Positions 1-9,639 of a DNA stretch of 64,000 nt are shown here, in pieces. The translations under genes were made by a program, and so were the position numbers. The number at the start of each line of letters is the position of its first letter. Within the stretch, counting starts at the first letter, position 1. Location of the stretch: assembly GCA_963693315.1 (NCBI GenBank), contig OY856188.1, positions 149,818,224-149,882,223 of the forward strand, in the 5' to 3' direction. The DNA is from Diogma glabrata. Its lineage: Eukaryota; Arthropoda; Insecta; Diptera; Cylindrotomidae. The notes beneath the pieces were generated by a model. That model ran no database searches, was not told the origin of the DNA, and was given only the letters and a program-made list of their open reading frames with translations.

Positions 1-2
1 AT

Positions 3-2660
3 TATAATAAAGAACTCAGACAATCAAAAAGAAATAGCTGGAAAGAGCTCTGCAATACGATAGATAATCTGCCTGCTGCAGCTCGACTCCAAAAATTGAT
101 GTCGTCTGATCACACAAACCCTCTAGGCTCAATCTGCAAACCAAGTGGTATGTATACCACCAGCTGTATTGAGACACTAGATACTTTACTTCAAACCCAC
201 TTTCCGGGCTCAATAAAATGGAGCACGGAAGATAATGCCAACGAAGACGTACGTCTTCTAGATCCTGCAACCAAAAGTAATGCAGATCATTTAACCAACA
301 CAATTTTAACCCCCAACAAAGCGAGATGGGCTATAGAATCCTTCGGTCCGTATAAATCTCCAGGAGGTGATAGAATTTTTCCGGTATTTCTGCAAAAGGG
401 TCTAACAATCATTCTTCCATACCTCATGCGTTTGTTCAAAGCAAGCTTTCGCCTTGCTTACATTCCTCAGATATGGCGAGAAACCAGAGTTGTTTTTATA
501 CCTAAGCCAGGAAAAAAACCAAACGAAGCCAAATCATACAGACCTATAAGTCTTACATCTTTTCTATTAAAAACAATGGAAAAGATGTTGGATTATCACA
601 TCCGTCATGTATGTCTGAAACAAAACCCTCTCAACTCTAGCCAGCTTTTCCCAACTGGGAAATCTACTGAAACGGCGTTGCACAAAATGGTGAAAGAAAT
701 TGAGAGCACCCTAAACTATAAGGAGGCACTTGTTTGTACATTTATGGACATACAAGGAGCCTTTGACAATGTCCACTTCAATGCTATCATTGAAATGGCC
801 ACAAAGAAAAATATAAACCCGCTTATCATTGCGTGGATTATCAAGATGCTACAGAGTCGGAAGATAACGGCTACACTAGGTGATTATTCAGTGACTGTTA
901 CTGCATCTAGAGGCTGCCCGCAAGGGGGCGTGCTCTCTCCGCTGCTTTGGCTAATGGTGGCTGATGATCTCCTCACTAAGCTAAATGATTCCGGCTTCAA
1001 CACTGTAGGCTATGCCGACGACTTGGCAGTCATGGTTAGAGGGAAACATGACTCCATTGTCACTGGTCGAACCCAGACAGCTCTTAATATTGTATCAAAG
1101 TGGTGCAACAGATTGGGACTGTCGATCAACCCACAAAAAACAAGCATTGTCGTTTTCACAAACAGGAGAAACTTCAATTTCGTTTCTCCTGTTCTAAACG
1201 GCGATCCAATACAAACATCAAAAGAGGTTAGATATTTAGATGTGATCCTGGATAGCAAACTAACTTGGAACCCACACCTGAAATATATCTCTGATAAGGC
1301 AAACAAAGTTTTCTTCACATGCAGAAACCTGTTTGGGAAAACATGGGGTCTTAGCCCAAAAATGATACTTTGGTTGCACCAAAGTATTATAAAACCAATT
1401 CTAACATATGCAGCTTTAGTTTGGTGGCCTAAAACGCGCCAAATAACTGCTCAAAATATGTTTACAAAAATACAAAGGCTTGTGTGTCTTAGTGCCACAG
1501 GTGCTTTCAAAACCACGCCAACGTCAGCAATGGAGATTCTTCTAAAGCTTTCTCCATTGCACCTACATGTTAAATCTGTAGCGGTGTTGAGCGTTCATAG
1601 ACTGCAGCTCACAGAAGGGTTTAAGCGGGGTAATCTAACTGGACACCTTAAAATCCTTTCTGAATTACAAGCTGAACTGCATACATACCATGTTTCGGAT
1701 TGTATGCCAAAAACAATAGATTTAGACAGGCACTTTGATGTCAAGATATTGGCCAGAGATCTTATTAGAAACTACATACGGTCACTGCCACATAACGCCA
1801 GCATCTGGTACACAGATGGTTCTCGAACCAACATGGGCACGGGAGCAGGAGTGTTTGGTCCTAGAACAAAACAAACGGTTGCCTTAGGCACCACAACAAC
1901 CATATTTCAAGCCGAAATTTTTGCCATTAGCAGTTGCGCTTTGCTATGCGCTGAAAGAAAATACCAAAATATTGAAATATATATTATCTCTGACAGCCAA
2001 GCAGCACTCTTGGCACTAAAATCTACGCGCTTTGATTCAAAACTGGTATGGGAATGCTACCAAAATCTATTAAAAATCTCGTGCAATAACACAGTAACAC
2101 TTGTGTGGGCACCTAGCCACACAGGAATACAAGGAAATGCTATCGCTGACACTTTAGCAAAGCAAGGTGTCAATAAAAAATTTGTTGGACCGGAACCATG
2201 CTTTGGAATGGCCAAGAGTTCGCTCAAAAGCACAATCCAAACAATGGAACAAGAACAAAATGCTAAATTATGGAAAAGCAGAGAGGGACTAGTACACTCC
2301 AAGAAGTTTCTAGGTAACCTCCATGTTTCACCCTTAAAAACAATCGACTTAAACAGAGAGTCTCTAAGAATTTTAACGTGGTGCGTTACTGGACATGGTC
2401 CTTTAAACCACCATCTTAACAAAATAGGCCTTGTTGTTTCCGACAGGTGCAGATTCTGCTACTCGGATGCGGAAACGATGGAACACGTCATCTGCAGCTG
2501 TCCTGAACTCTCTGGGCACAGATACAACCAACTTGGTCATAGAAGACTAACACTTCCATTACCACAAAACGTCACTCCAATTGAGCTAATTAATTTTATT
2601 AAAAGTCTCAACTTGGATGACAGAATACAACCAGTAACGGCACAGACGACGACTGACTAA
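3..2660 (+). CDS. LINE ORF2: reverse transcriptase plus RNase H (5' end outside window)
   Basis: The frame is open from base 3, before the first methionine at 96, so the endonuclease half of this non-LTR retrotransposon polyprotein lies upstream of the window. Counted from the Met at 96, the reverse transcriptase spans about residues 70-380. It includes YRPISLTSF, FMDIQGAFDN, GCPQGGVLSPLLW and the catalytic GYADDLAVMV. RNase H spans about 565-700, with YTDGS, FQAEIFA, ISDSQAALLAL and GNAIADTLAKQG, so all four acidic positions appear present. A C-terminal CRFC...H...C knuckle lies near residue 790. RNase H downstream of RT points to the I/LOA/R1-type LINEs; I favour LOA-like, but motif reading cannot settle the clade. 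No stop or frameshift interrupts the visible part, which suggests a young insertion. Confidence 0.92.
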   Translation, partial: YNKELRQSKRNSWKELCNTIDNLPAAARLQKLMSSDHTNPLGSICKPSGMYTTSCIETLDTLLQTHFPGSIKWSTEDNANEDVRLLDPATKSNADHLTNTILTPNKARWAIESFGPYKSPGGDRIFPVFLQKGLTIILPYLMRLFKASFRLAYIPQIWRETRVVFIPKPGKKPNEAKSYRPISLTSFLLKTMEKMLDYHIRHVCLKQNPLNSSQLFPTGKSTETALHKMVKEIESTLNYKEALVCTFMDIQGAFDNVHFNAIIEMATKKNINPLIIAWIIKMLQSRKITATLGDYSVTVTASRGCPQGGVLSPLLWLMVADDLLTKLNDSGFNTVGYADDLAVMVRGKHDSIVTGRTQTALNIVSKWCNRLGLSINPQKTSIVVFTNRRNFNFVSPVLNGDPIQTSKEVRYLDVILDSKLTWNPHLKYISDKANKVFFTCRNLFGKTWGLSPKMILWLHQSIIKPILTYAALVWWPKTRQITAQNMFTKIQRLVCLSATGAFKTTPTSAMEILLKLSPLHLHVKSVAVLSVHRLQLTEGFKRGNLTGHLKILSELQAELHTYHVSDCMPKTIDLDRHFDVKILARDLIRNYIRSLPHNASIWYTDGSRTNMGTGAGVFGPRTKQTVALGTTTTIFQAEIFAISSCALLCAERKYQNIEIYIISDSQAALLALKSTRFDSKLVWECYQNLLKISCNNTVTLVWAPSHTGIQGNAIADTLAKQGVNKKFVGPEPCFGMAKSSLKSTIQTMEQEQNAKLWKSREGLVHSKKFLGNLHVSPLKTIDLNRESLRILTWCVTGHGPLNHHLNKIGLVVSDRCRFCYSDAETMEHVICSCPELSGHRYNQLGHRRLTLPLPQNVTPIELINFIKSLNLDDRIQPVTAQTTTD

Positions 2661-2756
2661 TAACAAAATCAGGGTAAGCACAATAGACCTTCAGGTCGCA
2701 GTGCTACTTGAACTGTAAGTCTCAAGGCCCTCCAATAAAACAATAAAAAAAAAAAT
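2661..2756 (+). other. 3' UTR and poly(A) of the first LINE
   Basis: Directly after the ORF2 stop is a short non-coding tail with an inverted pair (GCAC...GTGC) around AGACCTTCAGGTC, then AATAAAACAATAAA and an 11-A run ending near 2755. This is the expected 3' end of a retroposed LINE, so the element boundary is about 2756. Confidence 0.8.
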
Positions 2757-2842
2757 TGAGAAATAGTATATTGTGCAACTAGTGAGAAAAGTACTTTCCC
2801 CACATGTTTCACACTATACTTTTTCTACAACTGCACAAAATT

Positions 2843-3093
2843 AAAGAATACAATTCATGTAACTTAATATTTATTTTGAAAGTTATATAAGCGAAACTAA
2901 AATATACTAAAATATACTAAAATAATATCTAAGTATCCTACCTCATAACAGTTACAAAAGATTTATTGAAACAAAATCAAAGAATACAATTCATGTAACT
3001 TAATATTTATTTTGAAAGTTATATAAGCGAAACTAAAATATACTAAAATAATATCTAAGTATCCTACCTCTTAACAGTTATAAAAGATTTATT
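2843..3093. repeat. Tandem duplication, two copies of about 137 bp
   Basis: A segment beginning AAAGAATACAATTCATG near 2843 recurs starting near 2979, continuing through TAACAGTTAYAAAAGATTTATT in both. Copy 1 has one extra ATATACTAAA unit; otherwise the copies differ at few positions, so the duplication is recent. It lies between the first LINE and the hAT element, with no coding potential. Confidence 0.85.
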
Positions 3094-3234
3094 TAATATT
3101 GTAGTTAATGGTAAAATTTGTACAATTGTGTATGGTTAAACCCGGAACGTCGTTTTGCTTTAACAGATGTGACTCAGATGTGCTCTTATGTGACTTCAAA
3201 TGAAAACCAAGTTAAAAATTCTAATACTAATTAC

Positions 3235-3242
3235 GTATAATC
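3235..3242. repeat. Left target-site duplication of hAT element 1
   Basis: GTATAATC, identical to 9466-9473 and directly abutting the element ends. Confidence 0.85.
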
Positions 3243-3346
3243 CAGTGGCGTCATTTCACCAAAATCTTGGGGGGGGCGAGAATTTAAATGACATAAAAAG
3301 ATTTTTTTCGTAAAACATAACATACACATTTTTATACACACATATA

Positions 3347-3958
3347 GGGTCATTCCATGGAAACATAAACCTCAATAGTTGCAATGAAGTTTATGTTGTG
3401 TGGAAAAATTAATCTTATTGGAAACTTGCCCGTCATTATTGATACCAAAGATAGGAAGTAAGCAAATAAATTGTTTAAAAGATGGAAAAAAATAAATAAG
3501 TAATAAAATTGTTGTTAGAAATACATTATTTTCTTATGCGTTTTTTTCTGTTACGTTGGTCACGTTACGTTGGTCACACAATTTTTTTTAAAGGGAACCT
3601 CTACTGTATGTAGCATTTGTGAAAAACATATGCTTATTTAAAAACAGAAAACTTGTGCTTTATAAAAACCTATATTTGAATTTATTGAAGGCATACTTTC
3701 AGAGAAATTGCTGGGAAAGTGTGAGTAAGTTTTACTGTGGTACTTTTTTTGTTACGTTGGTCACAGCACTGAATTTTGTTATTATTACTTAATATATATT
3801 TAATTTGTTGCTTTTTTTCATTAGTAGTGTATTTCCTACCTGCATAATAGCACAAAATAACATAAATTTCATAAAATAACAATGTTTTTTATGAATAATA
3901 GGCAAAAGTATGAGTTGAAAAGTGTAAAAATGTTACGTATGTCACAATGGAATGACCC
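3347..3958. mobile_element. MITE with GGGTCATTCCAT termini, 612 bp
   Basis: Starts GGGTCATTCCATGG and ends CAATGGAATGACCC, near-perfect inverted termini. Both sides are flanked by TATA (3343-3346 and 3959-3962), fitting a TA/TATA target duplication. Inside are three copies of a GTTACGTTGGTCAC-like motif (near 3550, 3566 and 3752) plus a related GTTACGTATGTCAC near the right end. There is no credible ORF. Superfamily not assigned. It is nested within the larger hAT element. Confidence 0.8.
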
Positions 3959-4034
3959 TATATTTAAAAGCATTTAAATGCATGGACTGAGAAATAAAAA
4001 TAAAATGCTTTTGAGCTACCTTGGTTACTCTGCT

Positions 4035-4220
4035 AGATCTTTGTCTTCTGGTGTTGTTTCATCCCTTCATTTGTTAAAAATAATTTTAAATTTAGTATCA
4101 TCTCTGCATTGTTTAAGCATCAAGAAAGCAGTTTTAATTAAAGCGCTTGTGCTAGAAATTATTATATCTTTGCTTTGTAACTGTTCAGAGAGTGAATTTG
4201 TAAACGACAGCAGATCGTGC
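4035..4220 (-). pseudogene. hAT transposase relic, C-terminal part
   Basis: Minus-strand translation gives a short conceptual stretch with LSFTNSLSEQLQSKDI and, about 20 residues on, FLMLKQCRDD, followed by stops. This resembles the helical segment after the TRW motif in ZMYM1-type hAT transposases. It has no start, no intact frame and lies inside a hAT element with TSDs. Identification is by motif memory only. Confidence 0.5.
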
Positions 4221-4569
4221 AGCATAAAAAAAGGATGGTTTTTCTATACGATCCCAGGCATCCCGGGATTTAAAATTTATGAGTCACGTAGTCCCAGGAT
4301 CCATAAAACACCACGGGATTGCAATCCCTACGTGACTCCTCTTATGTCGAATCATTTTTTTGTTTGTTTGTTTATTTGTTTTCCTTTATTTGTCTCAGAG
4401 AGAAAGAGTTATGTCTACCCTAAACTGACCAGAGCCAAATCGTTAAAATGTGGGACAAAATGCAAACATTTTTCCAAATACTAGCTAATTAGAATTTCTA
4501 TTGCGAGAAAGTGGGACGGTGAAAACGTGCTAACTAGATTGTGCATAAATTTACTATTTAATGCTTTCC

Positions 4570-4765
4570 TTTACTATCTGTTTACAATTTAATTCTTCAA
4601 AAAATTCTTTTATTTTAATTGGACATTTTTCAACCGTTAGGAAATGTGCTTACAGTGGTTCGTACATTTTCAAAATTCTTTCTAGTGCTGGCATTACCGC
4701 CAGCCAGCGAGTTTCACTGTATCCAATAAGTTGGTTATGTTTGACATTACTTTTGCCGCAGAACT
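4570..4765 (-). pseudogene. hAT transposase relic with TRW motif
   Basis: The minus strand reads a conceptual stretch containing LIGYSETRWLAVMPALERI, then LKMYEPL, a stop, and FLTVEKCPIKIKEFFEELN. The Y-S-x-TRW pattern followed by an ALERIL helix is characteristic of ZMYM/KIAA1586-like hAT transposases. An in-frame stop shows decay. It lies upstream, in transposase orientation, of the 4035-4220 relic, as expected for one decayed minus-strand gene. Confidence 0.62.
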
Positions 4766-4859
4766 CCTTCAACTTAAACCAGTAAAGACAGTAAAATATC
4801 CAAATTTATTTAACCCTGCCATTTACATCAGCAGCACTTCTTAATTCTTATTGCATTAT

Positions 4860-6800
4860 TTAGAATACGGGCTGCGAATCCAATACCCAATACATTCTGG
4901 TTTAAATTCGCGTTTAGCTTGCTTTTAAATTTTCACCCCTTGACTTGACACCACTAAAATTGGTGTTCGTGTTATCAGCGCAAATTGCAACTAGCTTTTT
5001 GTCAATGTTAAATAACAACAAGAAAACAAAATAACAACAAAACTTGTTTAAGCAACTGGAGCTGGCGGCTTATAGCAACGCTTTTTTATGTTTATCTGTA
5101 TCTATATGTCTTTTAATATCATAATGTCCACTGTTAATTTGCAAATTCACTCCGACTGGTAATACAATAAACTTTTGCGTCGTTATATTTTGATTTTTTT
5201 ATAAAAGGATAGTCCAATTCAATATCGTATGAGAATTTACGTAAACGTTTTCTATCCGTCTTGATTTGCAGGAGAACTTTTTAAATATAATTTTAAAAAT
5301 TAGTATAAATTTACCTTTTATAGTAGCTTAAAACTTTTGTTACACAAGTAAAGACTGCAAAACAATTGAAACAATTTATTTTAATTTTACTTAATAATTA
5401 ATATCTTTTCTGTATTCTGTAAGTATAAGAGGTATATAGTATACCTCTCGTTCTATCTTTTGCAAATCTATACCATTTATCAAGTTTTATGCTGTTTACT
5501 TTGTTTGTTCTTTATTGAGAAAAAAAATTAGAAATTAGAAAGTAATAATTTTACTTTTGAGCTACCTAGTTAAAGTGTGTTTAAACAGAGTTTGAAACGT
5601 TACTTATATCAATCCTTTACTTTATTCTTTCAGAGTGCGTAGCTTAAAAAAAATATAACACTCCCACACAGAGGAGTGAAAATAGTAAAATATCATTCTT
5701 GCTATTAAATTGAAATAAATATTTTCTTTCAAATACTCAAAACTTTTATTTTTGCTTCAAATTTGATGCTTTCCAACGTAAAATGCTTCGAATGATTCGT
5801 TCAATTATTCATGTATTGTTAGAAAAATTAATATAAAGGATGACTAATTTTGTTCTTTTGCAAATCGAATAAAAGAACAGGAAAATGTAATCTGCTCCAA
5901 AGGAGCAAAATCGAAAAAACAAAAATTTTACTCTTACGAGTAAGAACGATATTCAAATTATGAACATTTTAATTTTTGAATATTATTTCAAAGGATTGAA
6001 ATGAGTGCTCGAATAAAGTAAAATTGTAAACTCTGTTTTGAAAATTTAAATGTTTATGAATTTATACCGAAAACTGCGTCTTTTTAAGTAAAATATTTTG
6101 TATTTTATTTTTCATAATATATTTTCGATCTCTCGTATATACACCGGGGAAATGTTTCTATAAACAAAGAAACCTTTTCGCTGAGGTAGATGTGTTAGAC
6201 ATCAAAAGATATTTGCAAAATAAAATGTAAATTATTGAAGTGAAAAAACTGAGTTTAGTATTTCTATGAAAATTATAGTTAAAACACTATTTAGTAAAAA
6301 AAATATTGCACTGGTTTGTTCTCTTAATATAGTTAAATCAACATATACATAACATCATACAAACTGCAAGAAAAAACTGTGAAGCCATTGCTTTGACTAA
6401 GATATTGTGCAAACTGTACGTAGGTAGATATAAGGTTTTTTGATTATTTCTATAATGCGGGCAAATGTGGTGGAAATATTTATTTCGTGGGAGGCTTTGT
6501 GGGACAAATTTCTCCGTGGGACAACGCAACGAAATGTGGGACATTTCCACGCAGCGTGGGGCGTCTGGGCAGTTTACTACCCATAAACGTGCGCAAATTT
6601 TTCATTTGATTCAAAATTGTACAATTATTGCGAGCTTCTTTTAAATCTATAAGAAAAACCTACCACAAAAAAATAATAATTTCTCCCTCCCTGTATAAAA
6701 AAAAATGAACAAAGATTGACGTTTAGGATACGTTTTAGATTTTATTATAACCAACCAAACATATAATTTTTGCTATTTTATGAATTAAAAATTATAGTCC
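4860..6800. other. AT-rich interior of hAT element 1, no gene seen
   Basis: No ORF with recognisable domains. A short GTGGGAC-rich patch (6487-6560) and scattered A/T runs are the only features I can point to. Confidence 0.4.
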
Positions 6801-6804
6801 ATAT

Positions 6805-7800
6805 CCCGTAAAACAATTTTTAAAAAAATGCATGAAATGTGCACTAATTGTGCATGACACAATATCTCCGTGCACAAAATTGTTCATAACACCTATCATG
6901 CACATGATGTGCACCATACCATGAACATGTCGTAAAACGCCTTAGCACATATGGGCACAGACATTTCAGACTCATGTATACCAAATGTGCACTAAAATGT
7001 TCATTCACATGTTTGCAACAATGTTTACTTTTTTCAGATACATGTTCACGATATGTGCATTACCAGTTTTACAGAAATTTCAAATATTTTGTTCAGGAAA
7101 TTTCCAGGTTCATTTTAGACACAGATACACCACTTGGGCATTTACATGTTCACGATGAGATTACAAAAGGTTCATACATTTTCTGTATTCTTCTTAGAAA
7201 TATGTTTATAAAATATTACAAAATATCAAATAAATTCGTTATAATAGAAATATCATAAGTTTATACTAACTGCAATGTGTAACACGGCTGCTATTTTCAT
7301 AGTCTTTAAGCCGAGAAGCGAATAGCGATAGCTAAAGTATATGTCAAATTTTGTAAACTATGTATATCTGAAATGGATAGAACTCTAGTGAATTTTAAAC
7401 ATTTGAAATTTACATATTTCGTACATAAGTATATGCGAATTTTGTCAACATGTATATAGGTCATTTCGTAAACATGTTTCATGCAAATTTTATAAACAAA
7501 TCCACAAATATAAATTCACACAGTGAACATTTGTTTAATATTTACATGTATACATGTATTCAAAATGTGCGTAGAACATTTTGTTAAAAGTTCTATTCAC
7601 ATTTTGTAAAAATGTTTACATGATTTAAAAATGTTAAATTAAAACAAATTTGTATGACGTAAGTACTCAAATACATTTACTCTTCAACTTAATTTAAAAT
7701 ATTTACTAGAATATTTAAAAAAAATACAAAATTATAGTCAAAATCATATGTGCACGAAATGTGCACCTACTCGAGCACCATGCACATTATGTTTGTCGGG
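6805..7800. mobile_element. Possible 1-kb MITE with CCCG termini and ATGTGCAC subterminal repeats
   Basis: The left end reads CCCGTAAAACA and the right end, on the other strand, CCCGACAAACAT; both sit next to TAT/TA. Within about 100 bp of each end are repeated ATGTGCAC or TGTGCAT words, and ATTATAGTC occurs next to both ends. Weakly inverted termini with repeated subterminal motifs suggest a non-autonomous DNA transposon. No transposase is visible. Confidence 0.45.
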
Positions 7801-8188
7801 TATAGCGAAAAGAATTTGTCAGCAAGTTTTCATAACATATTTTGAAAATATTTACATAACTTAATTTGTTCGTGTCGTTAGAAAATATTGCTTGTCCATT
7901 ATAAAACATTCACTATTATAAAATCACTGGAAATAACACAAAAAATTTAAATTACTCCCGTAATTATTTTCATTCATTTTGTAAAAATTAGCACAACTAT
8001 CAAGAAAACTTTAGATATGTTATAGGATTTTACATTTAGAATTGTTTTTAATTTATTGTTTTTAAAAAAGTTGTAAAGTTTGTACAATATGATATAGATA
8101 AAAAACAGGGCCAAACAGTCAGGGTTCTCAAAATAAGTGGGGCATGGAGGGATCAGTTTTTATTGTTTTAAATTTTTTTTTTATTTTT

Positions 8189-8799
8189 GATCTACGGGTG
8201 TGACAAACCCGCGTACTCCAGTCCCTGCTATTGACATACGAGTTAACGTGAGATATCACATACCACTGGCAATAGCAGTGAGATATCAGGTGACATCTTA
8301 GGGGTAGTAGCGGATGAACTGTATTCAGTCAACGGTAGCACCCTCAATCTTAGCTGTAAATAATCCTTGATGATGAGACGCTATTGCTTTCTTGAAGAAA
8401 CGAGCCTTCATATAACTATGTGTGGGCTTTAATCATTAAGAAAGATGGTGCGTCACAGGATCAAGGAATATATGTAACCGGCTGGATTATTGACAACTAC
8501 ATTTTTGTTTTGTTTCAGCAAATTTTTGTCAAAATTCGTTATTTACTTTTTAATTTACTTTTATTTTCTTTATTCTATCATAAAATATTGGCCTATGTCA
8601 TATTTTGTCAGTGATAGGATTTTTTGTTTAGTTATCCATTCTTTAACAAAAAATATAAAAAAACAAAAAAAAGGAAGATTTACGTCCATCAACACCTTCG
8701 AACGTATGTTGTTGTGGGACCTTGGTCTTAAAAGGTTTTTAAGTGTTATTGTGATACATATTGTAATGCCTACTACACAACACATTTTATTAAAAAAAA
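8189..8799 (+). mobile_element. Internally deleted, non-autonomous derivative of the single-ORF LINE
   Basis: The first 470 bp match the 5' UTR of the LINE at 25.0-28.6 kb: GATCTACGGGT, GCGTACTCCAGTCCCTGC, GAGATATCACATACCACTGG, in the same order. From about 8675 the sequence matches that LINE's extreme 3' end: GTTGTTGTGGGACC, then GGTCTTAAAAGG and CACAACACATTTTATTA plus poly(A). The entire EN-RT ORF is absent. A 5' UTR fused to a 3' tail is the layout of a parasite mobilised in trans by its parent LINE. It lies inside hAT element 1. Confidence 0.85.
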
Positions 8800-8966
8800 T
8801 AATTAGGTTGTGTTCTCCTGCATGTACTTACTTTTAAGTTTATATAAATTACCAATGGCCAATAACAATTGAAATTTGAATGTTAAATACTGTACTATGA
8901 ACTCTCGAGGAGCCCTATACTAATGAAATATTTTGTTTCCTCTTGCTCAGACACGAATATCTTATA

Positions 8967-9083
8967 AACAAAACACAATCGTTCTTCTAAAAGCGGTAAT
9001 GCCGCGCACCTTATAGTACGATAGAATTTCGTCAAAATACGCACCCACGGCGTTTTTGGAAGAACAATCGTGTTTTGTCTATA
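8967..9083. repeat. Hairpin-forming inverted repeat
   Basis: AACACAATCGTTCTTC at about 8970 is mirrored by GAAGAACAATCGTGTT at about 9060, with a spacer of about 75 bp rich in CG dinucleotides. Nature unknown; it may be a small foldback element or part of the hAT interior. Confidence 0.6.
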
Positions 9084-9465
9084 AAACTGATTTCATCAGA
9101 AGATTAGAAGTAATACGACCGCCTTTCGTATCGGCGTCGCTCTAGTCCTTGATACAAAGTACGATAACGGTTTGAATATTGCGATGAACTGTACTTTAGT
9201 CGGGCCAAGATAATATGTAACGTAATAATTATATTACCAGATATATTTCAATTAATAGTATGCGATAAAATTGGTATATTAATTAGTTAAGTAAATCTTC
9301 TAAAAATTAGACGAATTTACAAAATAACCGTGCATTGAAATTTTTATAGTGTATAATTCTACCACGATTGGATGGTTTTATTGAATCGATGTATTGAATT
9401 ATTGATAGTATCAGATCCTTGGGGGGGCCAATGCCCCCCCCAGCCCTACCCAATTGACGCCCCTG

Positions 9466-9473
9466 GTATAATC
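9466..9473. repeat. Right target-site duplication of hAT element 1
   Basis: GTATAATC, identical to 3235-3242. Confidence 0.85.
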
Positions 9474-9639
9474 TGAAAGTTTTGACAACTAATTTAAAGC
9501 TGAGCAGCAGCCAACTAAGTTTTTGTTGATTCTCCGCATACTTAAATGTATATGTGTGGAGCTGTTCATAGCAGGTCTAGAAAAAATCTTTTTATTACTG
9601 AAAAAGCTACTAATTTTGCTGAGCACTCACTGCAATTTT

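Larger units (their letters stand above)
3243..9465. mobile_element. hAT-family DNA transposon, decayed, 6.2 kb, with 8-bp target duplication
   Basis: The left end reads CAGTGGCGTCATTTCACC; the right end, on the other strand, reads CAGGGGCGTCAATTGGGT. Both are followed inward by a G8 run, so the termini are imperfect inverted repeats of hAT type. The element is flanked by GTATAATC at 3235-3242 and again at 9466-9473, an exact 8-bp duplication as hAT transposition makes. Minus-strand relics of a hAT transposase lie inside (near 4.0-4.2 and 4.6-4.8 kb). The rest is AT-rich with no long ORF and carries later insertions at 3347-3958, 6805-7800 and 8189-8799. Confidence 0.82.

Noticed and set aside
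3978..4484. 168-codon plus-strand frame as a gene
   Set aside because: It runs antisense to the hAT transposase relic in hAT element 1 and has no domain or start context.
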